Origin: Prochlorococcus sp. MIT 0604
Lineage (GTDB): Bacteria > Cyanobacteriota > Cyanobacteriia > PCC-6307 > Cyanobiaceae
NCBI RefSeq assembly: GCF_000757845.1
Contig: NZ_CP007753.1
Location: forward strand, 124,001-188,000
Reading direction: 5' to 3'
DNA length: 64,000 bases
Every line of letters starts with the position of its first letter. Positions within the stretch are counted from its first letter, which is position 1. Below the pieces are notes generated by a model, which was given only the letters and a program-made list of their open reading frames with translations, ran no database searches and had not been told where the DNA came from. A program made the position numbers and the translations under genes. This document shows positions 18,092 to 25,093 of this stretch, piece by piece.

Positions 18092-18705
18092 TTCCTTAAT
18101 GCCTCAACTTGTTCTGATTGTTCAAGTAATGCATCTCTATCGGCAATAATTCTTCTTATAGTTGCTAATCCTAAACCAGTTTGCTCTCTTATACCTCTAT
18201 AACTTTCTCCTTCATCTCTTAATCTAAGAACTAATTTTTCTTTTTTCTCACTTGTTTTTGGTCTACCTCCAAGATCTCCTCCTGTTTTTCTTCTGAACTC
18301 TACTGAAGCATTGACTCTCTCAGTTATTAAATCTCTCTCTACCTCATTTAATCCTGTTAATAACCCAATCAAGATAGGTGCGAACTTACCAAGTGCTTCA
18401 GTATTAACTAAACCATCAAGCGTAACTAAGTTAATACCCTCTGCCTGTAAGTCATTTAATCTGTTTATGACCTCTCTTTGGGTTCTCCCGATTCTGCTGA
18501 GAGTTGCAATTTTCAAGGTATCTCCCTTTCTAAGTGATGCTAGGCATTTCATTAGTTCTGGTCTTTCTTGTTCCGCCTTCCTAGTGCTTATTGTTTCAGA
18601 AAAGATAAGATCACATCCACTCTCTTTTAGTTTCTCAACTTGAGCATCTACTGTCTGAGTTCCACTCGCAGAACTAACTCTTGCATAACCTATTACTTTG
18701 TTCAT
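18088..18705 (-). CDS. Serine recombinase (resolvase/invertase family)
   Basis: A 205-residue small serine recombinase. The catalytic domain (about 1-140) opens IGYARVSSASGTQTVDAQ with the active-site Ser in YARVSS, followed by RPELMKCLASLRKGDTLKI and LSRIGRTQREV, then an E-helix region. The C terminus (GGRPKTSEKKEKLVLRLRDEGESYRGIREQTGLGLATIRRII) is a helix-turn-helix of the Hin/TnpR type. It could resolve multimers, invert DNA or help movement of unit 1. It heads a four-gene chain coupled by ATGA overlaps. A 27-bp palindrome sits just before its start. Confidence 0.9.
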   Translation of the reverse strand: MNKVIGYARVSSASGTQTVDAQVEKLKESGCDLIFSETISTRKAEQERPELMKCLASLRKGDTLKIATLSRIGRTQREVINRLNDLQAEGINLVTLDGLVNTEALGKFAPILIGLLTGLNEVERDLITERVNASVEFRRKTGGDLGGRPKTSEKKEKLVLRLRDEGESYRGIREQTGLGLATIRRIIADRDALLEQSEQVEALRK

Positions 18706-18709
18706 TTGT

Positions 18710-18741
18710 TTCAGTTACCATTACTGTTACTGAAATTATAA
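18710..18741 (-). promoter_or_regulatory. Resolvase promoter with palindromic operator/res candidate
   Basis: An imperfect inverted repeat at 18710-18736 (arms TTTCAGTTAC and GTTACTGAAA, 9 of 10 matching) lies 4 bp before the resolvase ATG. A perfect minus-strand TATAAT is at 18736-18741, directly upstream of it. A dimeric regulator bound here would block transcription; autorepression by the resolvase is a reasonable inference. Confidence 0.55.
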
Positions 18742-18837
18742 CATATAAGCAACCGAACACCCTTTCTGAACATTAAATTAATCACAAAAGTGTAATAATG
18801 CCATGTTTTAGGAATAGTAAATTCTGTTTCCATTACC

Positions 18838-19305
18838 TTAAGGTTGTTGAAACAGAATTTCCCAGTTGTCTTTTCTTTCTTCTTTGAACTTTTCGCTTGG
18901 TTCAAAATGTCTTATACCTTTATCTATTCTTTGACCTCCATCTTTCTTGGGAGTATTCATATATTCTTTTAATGTTTCTTTTATACAATTACTCACTTCA
19001 GAACTTTTAAAAATAAAAAAGTTAGGCAATACATCATTTGCTCCTATTTCTACTACTACATACCAAAGATTCTTATGTATTTGCTCATTTTTTCTTCCCA
19101 TCATCCAAGAACTTTTCCTACCATCAATTGTTCTTGTTTTAACTTGTATATTTACTGTGCTTAGATTCTCTGGATTAGTTGCTATGACATCTATTAATGT
19201 TGTCCCATCATCTGTTTTACCTGCGATATAACCCCTCTGTGCTAACTGTGCTAATACATAAAATTCACCTGCATTTCCTAGATTCTTATTTTTATTTGCT
19301 TCCAT
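18838..19305 (-). CDS. PD-(D/E)XK nuclease-like protein
   Basis: A 155-residue protein. The start GNAGEFYVLAQLAQRGYIAG (a Glu in a helix), then LIDVIATNP and NIQVKTRT give the E...D...(Q)xK pattern of PD-(D/E)XK nucleases, close to the family that opens GxxGEFxVxAxLxxxG. The C-terminal third is charged. It could be a restriction or anti-invader nuclease, a repair enzyme or an accessory protein for movement. The start codon directly follows a box-hairpin-T7 module with no Shine-Dalgarno sequence. Confidence 0.6.
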   Translation of the reverse strand: MEANKNKNLGNAGEFYVLAQLAQRGYIAGKTDDGTTLIDVIATNPENLSTVNIQVKTRTIDGRKSSWMMGRKNEQIHKNLWYVVVEIGANDVLPNFFIFKSSEVSNCIKETLKEYMNTPKKDGGQRIDKGIRHFEPSEKFKEERKDNWEILFQQP

Positions 19306-19349
19306 AAAAAAAGGAGCTAGTTGCCCCTTATTTTAGATCGACTGTCAAT
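19306..19349 (-). promoter_or_regulatory. Box-hairpin leader, copy 1
   Basis: On the minus strand the 20-bp box ATTGACAGTCGATCTAAAAT (19330-19349) is followed by a 6-bp hairpin AGGGGC/GCTCCT (19312-19328), a T7 run and directly ATG (19305). Identical boxes are at 19674 and 21068; a diverged one is at 25478. It may be a special promoter (TAAAAT as -10) that makes an mRNA beginning with a hairpin, or an attenuator. Confidence 0.6.
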
Positions 19350-19354
19350 CGTAT

Positions 19355-19387
19355 TTAATATAGCGGTGCAAGTAATAAGCGTTTCAT
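19355..19387 (-). other. Ten-codon mini-ORF or gene-start remnant MKRLLLAPLY
   Basis: ATGAAACGCTTATTACTTG (19387-19369) directly follows the TAA of the 86-residue gene and reads MKRLLLAPLY before a stop. Almost the same 19 bases occur at 20193-20175, and the true start of the secreted 200-residue protein (MKRFILLA) is related. It may be the broken 5' end of a secreted-protein gene or a leader peptide. Confidence 0.4.
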
Positions 19388-19648
19388 TTATTCAACAAGC
19401 TCAATTGAATATACAGTATCCTTACAATTATTTTTTTTATCCCATTCTTTCGCTTCATCTGATGACATTTCAGTACAAAGTGCATCCATATCTAAGACGT
19501 TCATAAGTAAATGAGATTTATGCTCGCCAGCTTGGACGAACTCATATTCTGACACTACTTCCTTACCCATAGCTGTTATAAATCCAGTAACGTCGGTTTT
19601 AAATTCTTCAAATGTGCAGCTAAAAGTTGAAATTATGAGTGTGTTCAT
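19388..19648 (-). CDS. Small protein of unknown function
   Basis: An 86-residue soluble acidic protein (starts MNTLIISTFSCTFEEFKTDV, ends DTVYSIELVE). The beta-alpha alternation and length would suit a small ferredoxin-like alpha/beta fold, but no family is recognised. It is preceded by box-hairpin copy 2, with ATG directly after the T-rich end, and followed by the MKRLLLAPLY mini-ORF. Confidence 0.6.
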   Translation of the reverse strand: MNTLIISTFSCTFEEFKTDVTGFITAMGKEVVSEYEFVQAGEHKSHLLMNVLDMDALCTEMSSDEAKEWDKKNNCKDTVYSIELVE

Positions 19649-19693
19649 AAAAATAGAGGGTTTTATCCCTCTAATTTTAGATCGACTGTCAAT
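19649..19693 (-). promoter_or_regulatory. Box-hairpin leader, copy 2
   Basis: The same 20-bp box (19674-19693, identical to copy 1) is followed on the minus strand by a perfect hairpin AGAGGG-ATAAAA-CCCTCT (19655-19672), ATTTTT, and the ATG at 19648. It lies directly after the stop of the 158-residue nuclease-like gene, so it could also act as that gene's terminator. Confidence 0.65.
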
Positions 19694-19696
19694 TAA

Positions 19697-20173
19697 TTAA
19701 TTAATTAATTTATCTACTTCTGCTCGAATCTCATCAAACCTAATACCTTCTCCATAAAGTTTTTTAAAAGGGATTAGAGAAATAGATTCGCTCTCAGGAA
19801 GGTCTTTAGTAGCGACAACCCAGAAAATCCATTCAGACATATCAAGTGGATCAGGTTCTCTTCTTGTGATCCAATCATCTTCTTGACCTAACAAACAGAA
19901 AACAAATCCAGCTCCATTTCTTTGTTTCTTAGGTGTAGGAAAAACAATTGAAGGTTTCTTTTGTTCCCATCTTTGAAAATAAGCAGCTGCCTTAACTTCT
20001 AATCCTGTGTTTTTGTATGAGACATCAAACTCAGCCCAAGGATAACGATGCTCTCCTGTATCGATTCCTAAAGCATGATGAATTAACCACTCAGCGTATG
20101 GACCACGAACAATATTCTGAAGAACATCTCCAGAGTTCCAATGGCTAAATTCACTTATTTTAAGTTTGGTCAT
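19697..20173 (-). CDS. Second PD-(D/E)XK nuclease-like protein
   Basis: A 158-residue protein with RGPYAEWLIHHALG (Glu helix), WAEFDVSYKNTGLEVKAAAYFQRW (Asp, then ExK) and aromatic motifs after it. That is the PD-(D/E)XK core as seen in a family of small predicted restriction-like endonucleases. It is unlike the nuclease candidate at 18838 apart from the motif. Its ATG overlaps the TGA of a 7-codon ORF (MKRLLLE) that itself overlaps the stop of the secreted-protein gene. It probably belongs to a transcript starting at box copy 3. Confidence 0.65.
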   Translation of the reverse strand: MTKLKISEFSHWNSGDVLQNIVRGPYAEWLIHHALGIDTGEHRYPWAEFDVSYKNTGLEVKAAAYFQRWEQKKPSIVFPTPKKQRNGAGFVFCLLGQEDDWITRREPDPLDMSEWIFWVVATKDLPESESISLIPFKKLYGEGIRFDEIRAEVDKLIN

Positions 20174-20193
20174 TCAAGTAGTAAGCGTTTCAT
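20170..20193 (-). other. Seven-codon mini-ORF MKRLLLE bridging two genes
   Basis: It overlaps the TAA of the 200-residue gene by one base (TAATG) and the ATG of the 158-residue gene by four (ATGA), so ribosomes could pass straight through. 18 of its first 19 bases match the mini-ORF at 19387. It may be a remnant rather than a selected leader. Confidence 0.4.
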
Positions 20194-20795
20194 TAATTAC
20201 ATCTAGGTTTATTTTTCCAAACAGGAGAATCGCAATTAATATTTCCTATCTTCCCTTTTTTCTCATTAGTAGTTTTTTTCATAAAATCGATAATCAAGGG
20301 GTTTTCATATGGGTTCAAACCTCCATCTCTACCTTGAGTATCTTGAGGTCCTTGACTGTTAGGTAATTTATAATTTGGAATAGGTCTGCCATCTTGATCT
20401 ACCCATCTCATCAAAGCTCTTGAGAAATCTTTTTGAGCTTTGCTATTAGCAAAAAGGAACAATGCTTCTCTTTTGATGCCATTCTTAGAGGTATAGGTAA
20501 TGTAGTTATAGTGTTCACCACTGCCAAATAAAGCTTGATTTGGTCGATCAGTATCATATCGGTAGTTCGTAAATTGATCTAAATATATACCTCCAACTCC
20601 TTCTACCCACATAGCGTTTCCCTGAAATCTTATTCTACATTCGTTATTTAGAAACCTACACCACCCATCGTGATAGCTTTTTGGACCATCTAGAAAATAA
20701 TTCTCGGGAAAACTAGCTTCTCCAAAATCAGCTTTTACCAAATTACCCAAAGGGGAAAATAAAGCTAAGCTTGCAAGAAGAATAAAACGCTTCAT
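20193..20795 (-). CDS. Secreted protein of unknown function
   Basis: A 200-residue protein with a signal peptide (MKRFILLASLALFSPLGNLVKA, cleavage likely after about residue 22). The mature part is rich in aromatic residues and Gly with cysteines in WCRFLNNECRIRF and near the end (NCDSP, PRCN), which suggests disulfides in the periplasm. It contains an AMWVEGVGGIYLDQF block. Its ATG follows the stop of the 81-residue secreted protein directly, so the pair is co-transcribed. Not recognised further. Confidence 0.65.
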   Translation of the reverse strand: MKRFILLASLALFSPLGNLVKADFGEASFPENYFLDGPKSYHDGWCRFLNNECRIRFQGNAMWVEGVGGIYLDQFTNYRYDTDRPNQALFGSGEHYNYITYTSKNGIKREALFLFANSKAQKDFSRALMRWVDQDGRPIPNYKLPNSQGPQDTQGRDGGLNPYENPLIIDFMKKTTNEKKGKIGNINCDSPVWKNKPRCN

Positions 20796-21041
20796 TTATT
20801 TTCCTTTAACGCAAACGTAACCTCTTGCCTTTGTACCGATTGTATTTGGATATTGACCATTTAAAAACTTCTGACCAGCAAATTCACATTCTTGTTCTGA
20901 ATTTGTTGGAATAGCCCAATTATGTGCAGTAGAACCAGCTGCTTGATTGAATTTACCTGCAGCCATTAACCACCAAGTTTCAGCATTAACAGCAGTAGGT
21001 AAAGCAAGACCAGCTAATAAAGGTATTAATAATTTACGCAT
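20796..21041 (-). CDS. Small secreted protein of unknown function
   Basis: An 81-residue protein with a signal peptide (MRKLLIPLLAGLALPTAVNA, cleavage after NA-ETWW) and a mature part of about 60 residues with two cysteines (QECEF, GYVCVKG) spaced for one disulfide. It leads the secreted-protein pair; the next ATG is immediately after its stop. It is preceded by box-hairpin copy 3. Similar tiny exported proteins are common in Prochlorococcus flexible genomes; the role is unknown. Confidence 0.65.
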   Translation of the reverse strand: MRKLLIPLLAGLALPTAVNAETWWLMAAGKFNQAAGSTAHNWAIPTNSEQECEFAGQKFLNGQYPNTIGTKARGYVCVKGK

Positions 21042-21087
21042 TAAATAAAGAGTGTCTTATCCCTCCAATTTTAGATCGACTGTCAAT
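21042..21087 (-). promoter_or_regulatory. Box-hairpin leader, copy 3
   Basis: The 20-bp box (21068-21087) is identical to copies 1 and 2. The following hairpin is degenerate (GGAGGG-ATAAGA-CACTCT, one mismatch and one wobble) but has the same arm and loop sizes as copy 2, followed by TTATTTA and ATG at 21041. Confidence 0.55.
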
Positions 21088-21172
21088 TAAGTTAAAGGTT
21101 TCAGTTCTGAGGTTCTATAAATATTAATCCCGCAAAATTATTACGGAAAAGATAATCACTATTGCGGAGCAG

Positions 21173-21640
21173 TTACGGATTAGTTGGTCGGCATCCTAAA
21201 TCAGGACTCTCACCAGTGACTCTTATGAATGAAGTTTGCGTCTTTACATCCAACTTATCTTCAAAGGTTCTTCTTTTTTTGGGTTTTCTATCTTCATAAG
21301 GCACTCTGTTTTTAATGCCTTTCCATTTATCGGTATAAGTTGTTTGCCATCTTGCTTGCCTCCATCTATCAAATATGTCCCCTCCTCCATACCTTTTAAT
21401 TACTTCGTGAAGGACTAAACCTCCTTTGTTGTCACATATATCAACTGGACAAAGTAAAACAAAGGTATCTCTATCCCTTGAACGTCCAAATATTGCCTTC
21501 TTCTTTTGACAGCAAGGGCATTGAACGAGGTATGCAGAGTAATTATTAACCTCTCTTACCCTCTTACCATTGAATTGTTGAACCATTTCAAGGAAGAATG
21601 GTTCTTCTATTGATTGTTCTGTGTGAAACTTGTATCCCAT
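21173..21640 (-). CDS. Zinc-finger protein, possibly primase-related
   Basis: A 155-residue basic protein with a C-x2-C...C-x4-C zinc site: CPCC near residue 47 and CPVDIC near 68, followed by KGGLVLHEVIKRYGGG. The layout (zinc ribbon, then a Gly-rich turn and a helix starting with a hydrophobic run) resembles the zinc-binding region of CHC2/P4-alpha-type primases. No TOPRIM or helicase part is present, so if related it is a stand-alone or truncated remnant. A zinc-dependent DNA-binding regulator is the alternative. Divergent from the plus-strand pair at 21904. Confidence 0.5.
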   Translation of the reverse strand: MGYKFHTEQSIEEPFFLEMVQQFNGKRVREVNNYSAYLVQCPCCQKKKAIFGRSRDRDTFVLLCPVDICDNKGGLVLHEVIKRYGGGDIFDRWRQARWQTTYTDKWKGIKNRVPYEDRKPKKRRTFEDKLDVKTQTSFIRVTGESPDLGCRPTNP

Positions 21641-21903
21641 AATAATGATTAATTGTTAGCGTTTGTAAACGAGATCTGATATTTGATGTGCAATTTATAT
21701 AGATAGAGTGGGTTGATATAACACACTCAATTCCCTTAAAGAACAGAACACCTGAGAGTACCTATTGGGGAAATACTCAAGAAACATATAAATAAAGGTA
21801 ATTAAATACATTTAAAACTAGGAACTGTTTTGTTGTCTTAGAGCGTTATGACTAGATAGTGGTTCTTTCAGGTTTTTCTTTATCACCAATTAAGGAGTAA
21901 TTT

Positions 21904-22083
21904 ATGGACACCGTATTAGATAAACCAATCTATTCCAAGAGACATATATCCATACCTCAAAGAGAGGTAGAACTTATAGACAAGATGAGTTCTAAATTGA
22001 TGAACTACTACGGATACACCTATTCACAGTTACATCGGTCATTAGTCAGAGATGAGTACAAAAGGAGAATGGAACTTCTATGA
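21904..22083 (+). CDS. Small basic protein of unknown function (plus-strand pair, gene 1)
   Basis: A 59-codon ORF (MDTVLDKPIYSKRHISIPQR...EYKRRMELL) with a strong ribosome site AAGGAG at 21892-21897. The ISIPQREVELIDKMSSKLM stretch looks like a small helical, perhaps ribbon-helix-helix-like, DNA-binding segment, but this is weak. It overlaps the next gene by 4 bp (ATGA). The two are the only element genes on the plus strand and may be regulators transcribed against the rest. Confidence 0.6.
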   Translation: MDTVLDKPIYSKRHISIPQREVELIDKMSSKLMNYYGYTYSQLHRSLVRDEYKRRMELL

Positions 22084-22325
22084 CAATTAAAGTGAATATA
22101 GAAAATGGAGTTCTGGAACAGAAACTCAATAAGGCAATTACTGAGATACCAAAGAGTAAGAGACCAAATCCATTTAATGAAACTACGGCTAAGAGAAGGT
22201 TTATTGAACTGGCGATTGAGAATTACATTAAAATCAATTATTCAGGATTAACAATCATTGAACAGGCAGAAAGAGAAGTTGCTGCTCAATGGGAAGCAAT
22301 GCTTAGAAGAAGTGCAGTTACCTAG
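22080..22325 (+). CDS. Small protein of unknown function (plus-strand pair, gene 2)
   Basis: An 81-residue protein, mainly helical and charged (contains PFNETTAKRRFIELAIENYIKI and AEREVAAQWEAMLRR). Coupled by ATGA to the preceding 59-residue gene. No family recognised. The position, divergent from the cargo and convergent with the integrase, suggests a control role, but this is only inference. Confidence 0.6.
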   Translation: MTIKVNIENGVLEQKLNKAITEIPKSKRPNPFNETTAKRRFIELAIENYIKINYSGLTIIEQAEREVAAQWEAMLRRSAVT

Positions 22326-22644
22326 TACGTCCTCCCTTAAAACTGCACGAACAATTAATTAAAAGAGGCAATTCTTATTCCTTATGATTCATAGGATAAG
22401 TAAAGACAAGGTTGGGAGAGGAGCGTCATGCAGAAACCATACTTGCTATTGCCTTTTAAACTCTCCTTTAAAACTGGCATGAACAATACATGAACACCGT
22501 TTTAACATCCATAATCAGATCTAAACTATAAAGTGTTACCCAAAGGTGCAATAAATAAAAGGGGTACTCCTGATTAATCTGTTTCAAAAATAATCCCCAG
22601 AATAAAATTGGGGTAGAGGTTTTTATCCCTCTACCTCATTTTTT
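22326..22644. other. Non-coding stretch with imperfect direct repeats and hairpins
   Basis: There is no ORF here. Two related segments (22331-22357 and 22461-22489) share CTCC(T)TTAAAACTG, then CA(C/T)GAACAAT. Near the right end CCCCA...TGGGG can pair (about 22591-22609). It is followed by GGTAGAGG/CCTCTACC with a run of eight T, a strong terminator for plus-strand transcription from the 22080 gene. On the minus strand it lies just after the integrase stop. Confidence 0.55.
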
Positions 22645-22650
22645 TTAAAT
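22611..22650 (+). terminator. Intrinsic terminator between the plus-strand pair and int
   Basis: Perfect 8-bp hairpin GGTAGAGG/CCTCTACC with a TTTTTATC-type loop followed within a few bases by a T8 run. It separates the convergent plus-strand pair from the integrase gene. Confidence 0.7.
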
Positions 22651-23931
22651 AATTAATCCCTCCTGAATAAGGGATTTAGACCACCATTTCATAAACTCCT
22701 TTCTCTTTTCTAGAAGTGTTGAACGATCATAATGACCCCTAGTTCCATTTAGATGACCTTTTCTTCCTAATTGACGATCAATTACTTCATAATCAAGATC
22801 TGATCTTTCAATTCCTAATGTTGTAATCACACTTCTCCATTGATGAGCAGTTTGTTTACCTTTCCAACCTAGATTTCTGAAATGGTTGTTGATAGTTGAT
22901 TCTCCTAAGTGAGGATTCTTTTGCCCACCCAATGAAGGAAAGCAATACTTTTGCCATCCAGTTTCTGCTTTTAGTTTCTTCATCAGTTGATTGATTTCAG
23001 GTGTCGAAGGAATAATGTGTTTTTCACAAGATCCACTTTCAAGTTGTTCTCTCTTATTCTTCAATCCTTTACATTCAGGAGGAATGACCCATTGATCTTC
23101 TTCAGGGTCATACCAATCCCATTCCAAACACACAATTACCGCTGATCGGATACACATAAGAAGATGTGCTTTAGTTGCTAAGTCAGTAACTACAGATCCA
23201 TTACATTCGTTTGCATTAACTGTCTTAAGGAACTTAGGAAGCATCCCCCAGGATTTTGATGTGATTGTATCAGCGAATGTTTTTTCTGAAACTCTCCTTT
23301 TAGTACCTGTTTCCCAATCAAATTTAATGTATAGAGGATTTTGGTCTTGTTGGATGTATTCTTCCCTTTCTGCGTAACCAAAAATCCAACTCATTAGTTG
23401 TCTAACCCTTGTCAGTTGGACAGGTGCATGAGGGAAAACAGTTTTCAGCATCTTTTTGCAGTATGGTCTTCCTCTTCTATCTCGCTGCAAATCTGCAATT
23501 AACATTTCATCTCCGATATATCTCAATACTTGATTTATTTTGTTCTTTCTATCGTTGAATGTTTCTTCTTTTACTCGATGTACATAAACCTCATCCATAT
23601 ATTCATTAGCAACTTCTTTGAAGGTTTTTCCACTTGCATTTTGTACTTTCCCAAATAACTTTGGATTCTTATTGTTGTTTTTGCTCCATACTTTTATTTC
23701 ATTCCATTTGTGAATAGCATCCTCTACTAATATTTCTTTTTCAAATACTCCAATTTTGACTGATTCTTTTTTACCAGAAGCATTAAATGGAAATCTCATT
23801 CTGCCTTCAAAATATTTTGAAGTTCCCCTTTTAACTAACGAAAGTCCACTTTTAGGTTGAACAGGATATGACTTATTATTCTTTAACTTTCTAATTTTAG
23901 GATTTGAATCTGCGAAGAATATAGAAGTCAT
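22645..23931 (-). CDS. P4-type tyrosine recombinase (integrase)
   Basis: A site-specific recombinase of 428 residues, and the probable integrase of unit 1. The C-terminal half has the catalytic pattern: Arg in MCIRSAVIVCLEWDWYD, HQWR near residue 369, a His in LGRKGHLNG, and the Tyr in RGHYDRSTLLEKR, followed by the FMKWW tail typical of P4-like integrases. The N-terminal half is the arm- and core-binding region. ATG at 23931 is chosen because AGGAGG lies 9 bp upstream and it overlaps the AlpA stop as TAATG; an upstream ATG at 23964 is less likely. Confidence 0.92.
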   Translation of the reverse strand: MTSIFFADSNPKIRKLKNNKSYPVQPKSGLSLVKRGTSKYFEGRMRFPFNASGKKESVKIGVFEKEILVEDAIHKWNEIKVWSKNNNKNPKLFGKVQNASGKTFKEVANEYMDEVYVHRVKEETFNDRKNKINQVLRYIGDEMLIADLQRDRRGRPYCKKMLKTVFPHAPVQLTRVRQLMSWIFGYAEREEYIQQDQNPLYIKFDWETGTKRRVSEKTFADTITSKSWGMLPKFLKTVNANECNGSVVTDLATKAHLLMCIRSAVIVCLEWDWYDPEEDQWVIPPECKGLKNKREQLESGSCEKHIIPSTPEINQLMKKLKAETGWQKYCFPSLGGQKNPHLGESTINNHFRNLGWKGKQTAHQWRSVITTLGIERSDLDYEVIDRQLGRKGHLNGTRGHYDRSTLLEKRKEFMKWWSKSLIQEGLII

Positions 23932-24143
23932 TATTTCCAACCTCCTCTTGCTCCTTGTAACCATTGCTCAATTTGATAAACAAGAAAAGCAATCCTCTTT
24001 TCAGATAGTTTTACTTTTGGAGGATATGTTCCTTGCTCTACCATTCTGTTAATAGTTGATATTGAAATTCCACACTCTGCACTAGCACCAGAAATGGACA
24101 AATGATGACGACCTAAATCGCCTTCTACGTTGAAGTTATTCAT
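23931..24143 (-). CDS. AlpA-family regulator / excisionase
   Basis: A 70-residue helix-turn-helix protein (SISGASAECGISISTINRMV, then YPPKVKLSEKRIAFLVYQIEQWL) with the AlpA/MerR-like wing and the typical EQWL end. In P4-type elements AlpA controls integrase expression and excision. It sits directly upstream of int with a 1-bp stop/start overlap. ATG at 24143 gives the expected length; the longer in-frame reading from 24419 would run through the arm repeats and adds no family sequence. Confidence 0.88.
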   Translation of the reverse strand: MNNFNVEGDLGRHHLSISGASAECGISISTINRMVEQGTYPPKVKLSEKRIAFLVYQIEQWLQGARGGWK

Positions 24144-24469
24144 AATAAATTTTTGTAATCTACGAGTAAATAAACGGGTAAATATATTCGTTTTAAATTT
24201 GAGCGTATCTAATAGATGAGGAAATATATTTGAGCAATAAATTGCTCTTGACGAATCCTGATTTTGCCTTCGTTTATACCTTGTTATTATACCACAATTC
24301 TTCAATGATGTCAAGGGATTACGAGGAATTTGAACCTCAAAAATGACCCCTAAAAAGGGTCTATCTAATAAAATTTTCATGGTCGGGAAATGGTCGGGAA
24401 ATTTATGAAAATCATCCATTTCCTACATCAGATTCAATCAGTAACTTCCACTTAATATCGATCTAAATT
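24144..24469. other. Non-coding right end of unit 1
   Basis: This holds the alpA/int promoter region and the right arm repeats, and ends at att core 2. No gene is supported. The long minus-strand reading frame through it has no family similarity. Confidence 0.55.
24374..24402 (+). repeat. Unit 1 right arm-type repeats (ATGGTCGGGAA x2)
   Basis: Copies at 24379 and 24390, head-to-tail, identical over 24 bp to the left pair at 17513. They end 67 bp before att core 2 at 24471. Confidence 0.8.
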
Positions 24470-24470
24470 C

Positions 24471-24483
24471 CGCCCGGGGAGTT
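24471..24483 (+). repeat. Attachment core copy 2 (unit 1 / unit 2 junction)
   Basis: CGCCCGGGGAGTT; identity with the tRNA copy spans 17 bp (24470-24486). Only this 3' piece of the tRNA is present, so it is not a functional tRNA. Confidence 0.9.
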
Positions 24484-24505
24484 TCTAATCACTTTACAAA
24501 CTTGC

Positions 24506-24530
24506 AGGGACTTTCATAAGTCTCTTTTTT
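24506..24530 (+). terminator. Intrinsic terminator after att core 2
   Basis: AGGGACTT-TCAT-AAGTCTCT with one wobble pair, then a T run. It has the same place relative to the core as the tRNA terminator but an unrelated stem. Confidence 0.8.
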
Positions 24531-24600
24531 GTGTCTATGAATAGTTCTTTCACAAAATGCTTTTCAGAACGTATCAAAAATATTCACTATTTTTTCAAAA

Positions 24601-24660
24601 ATGTTCGGGTAATGTTCTGGTTTAAATTTAATTATGTTCGGGTAAAAACTTAATATGTTC
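24601..24660 (+). repeat. Unit 2 left arm-type repeats (ATGTTCGGGTAA)
   Basis: Copies at 24601 (full), 24612 (ATGTTCTGG, degenerate), 24634 (full) and a partial ATGTTC at 24655. Offsets 0, 11 and 33 nearly match those in units 1 and 3. Confidence 0.75.
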
Positions 24661-24663
24661 TAC

Positions 24664-24906
24664 TTACTCTCCAACACATGGTGCTGATTCATATTCCTTG
24701 ATGTATTTAAATAATCTAGTTTGTCTTTTTACTAAAAGTATTATTAAAGGAATGAATCCAATAATAACAAAACAAAGAAGGACAGAAATAATTAACCAAA
24801 GTGCTTCTATAAGTGCTGCTTTATCTTTCCCTAAATAAGAAAGATCTAAAAAAAAGAAAAATAATATGATTTTTATAATTGCTTTTTTTTCTTCTCTTTG
24901 AAACAT
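24664..24906 (-). CDS. Small membrane protein (unit 2 cargo)
   Basis: An 80-residue protein with two hydrophobic segments: a short one (IIKIILFFFFLDLSYL) and a long one (ALWLIISVLLCFVIIGFIPLIILLV), then a basic RQTRLFKYIKEY tail. No family is recognised. It is the only credible gene in unit 2. Two-helix small membrane proteins occur in toxin, holin and stress systems, but nothing here decides between these. Confidence 0.55.
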   Translation of the reverse strand: MFQREEKKAIIKIILFFFFLDLSYLGKDKAALIEALWLIISVLLCFVIIGFIPLIILLVKRQTRLFKYIKEYESAPCVGE

Positions 24907-25001
24907 TAGAAAATTTGATAATTAATTTAAATTATCCTTTATTTGAAAATATGCAAATATAATGTTGTTAAAAATATAGTTGCAAATTTTTCGATTAAAA
25001 A

Positions 25002-25023
25002 AGTTCGGGTAATGTTCGGGTAA
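25002..25023 (+). repeat. Unit 2 right arm-type repeats
   Basis: AGTTCGGGTAA at 25002 and ATGTTCGGGTAA at 25012, head-to-tail, ending 70 bp before att core 3. They match the left unit 2 repeats. Confidence 0.75.
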
Positions 25024-25093
25024 GGGTCGTTATATGTAAAGAAATACCTTTCAAATCCTTTCATACCATTGCATTTAGCACTTGTTCGGAACT

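Noticed and set aside
18711-18905. 64-codon minus-strand ORF between the resolvase and the nuclease-like gene
   Set aside because: It overlaps the resolvase promoter/palindrome and the 3' end of the nuclease-like gene in another frame, with no family-like sequence.
23932-24419. Longer 162-codon reading of the AlpA-like gene
   Set aside because: The extra N-terminal part crosses the right arm repeats and has no AlpA similarity; ATG at 24143 gives the normal family length.
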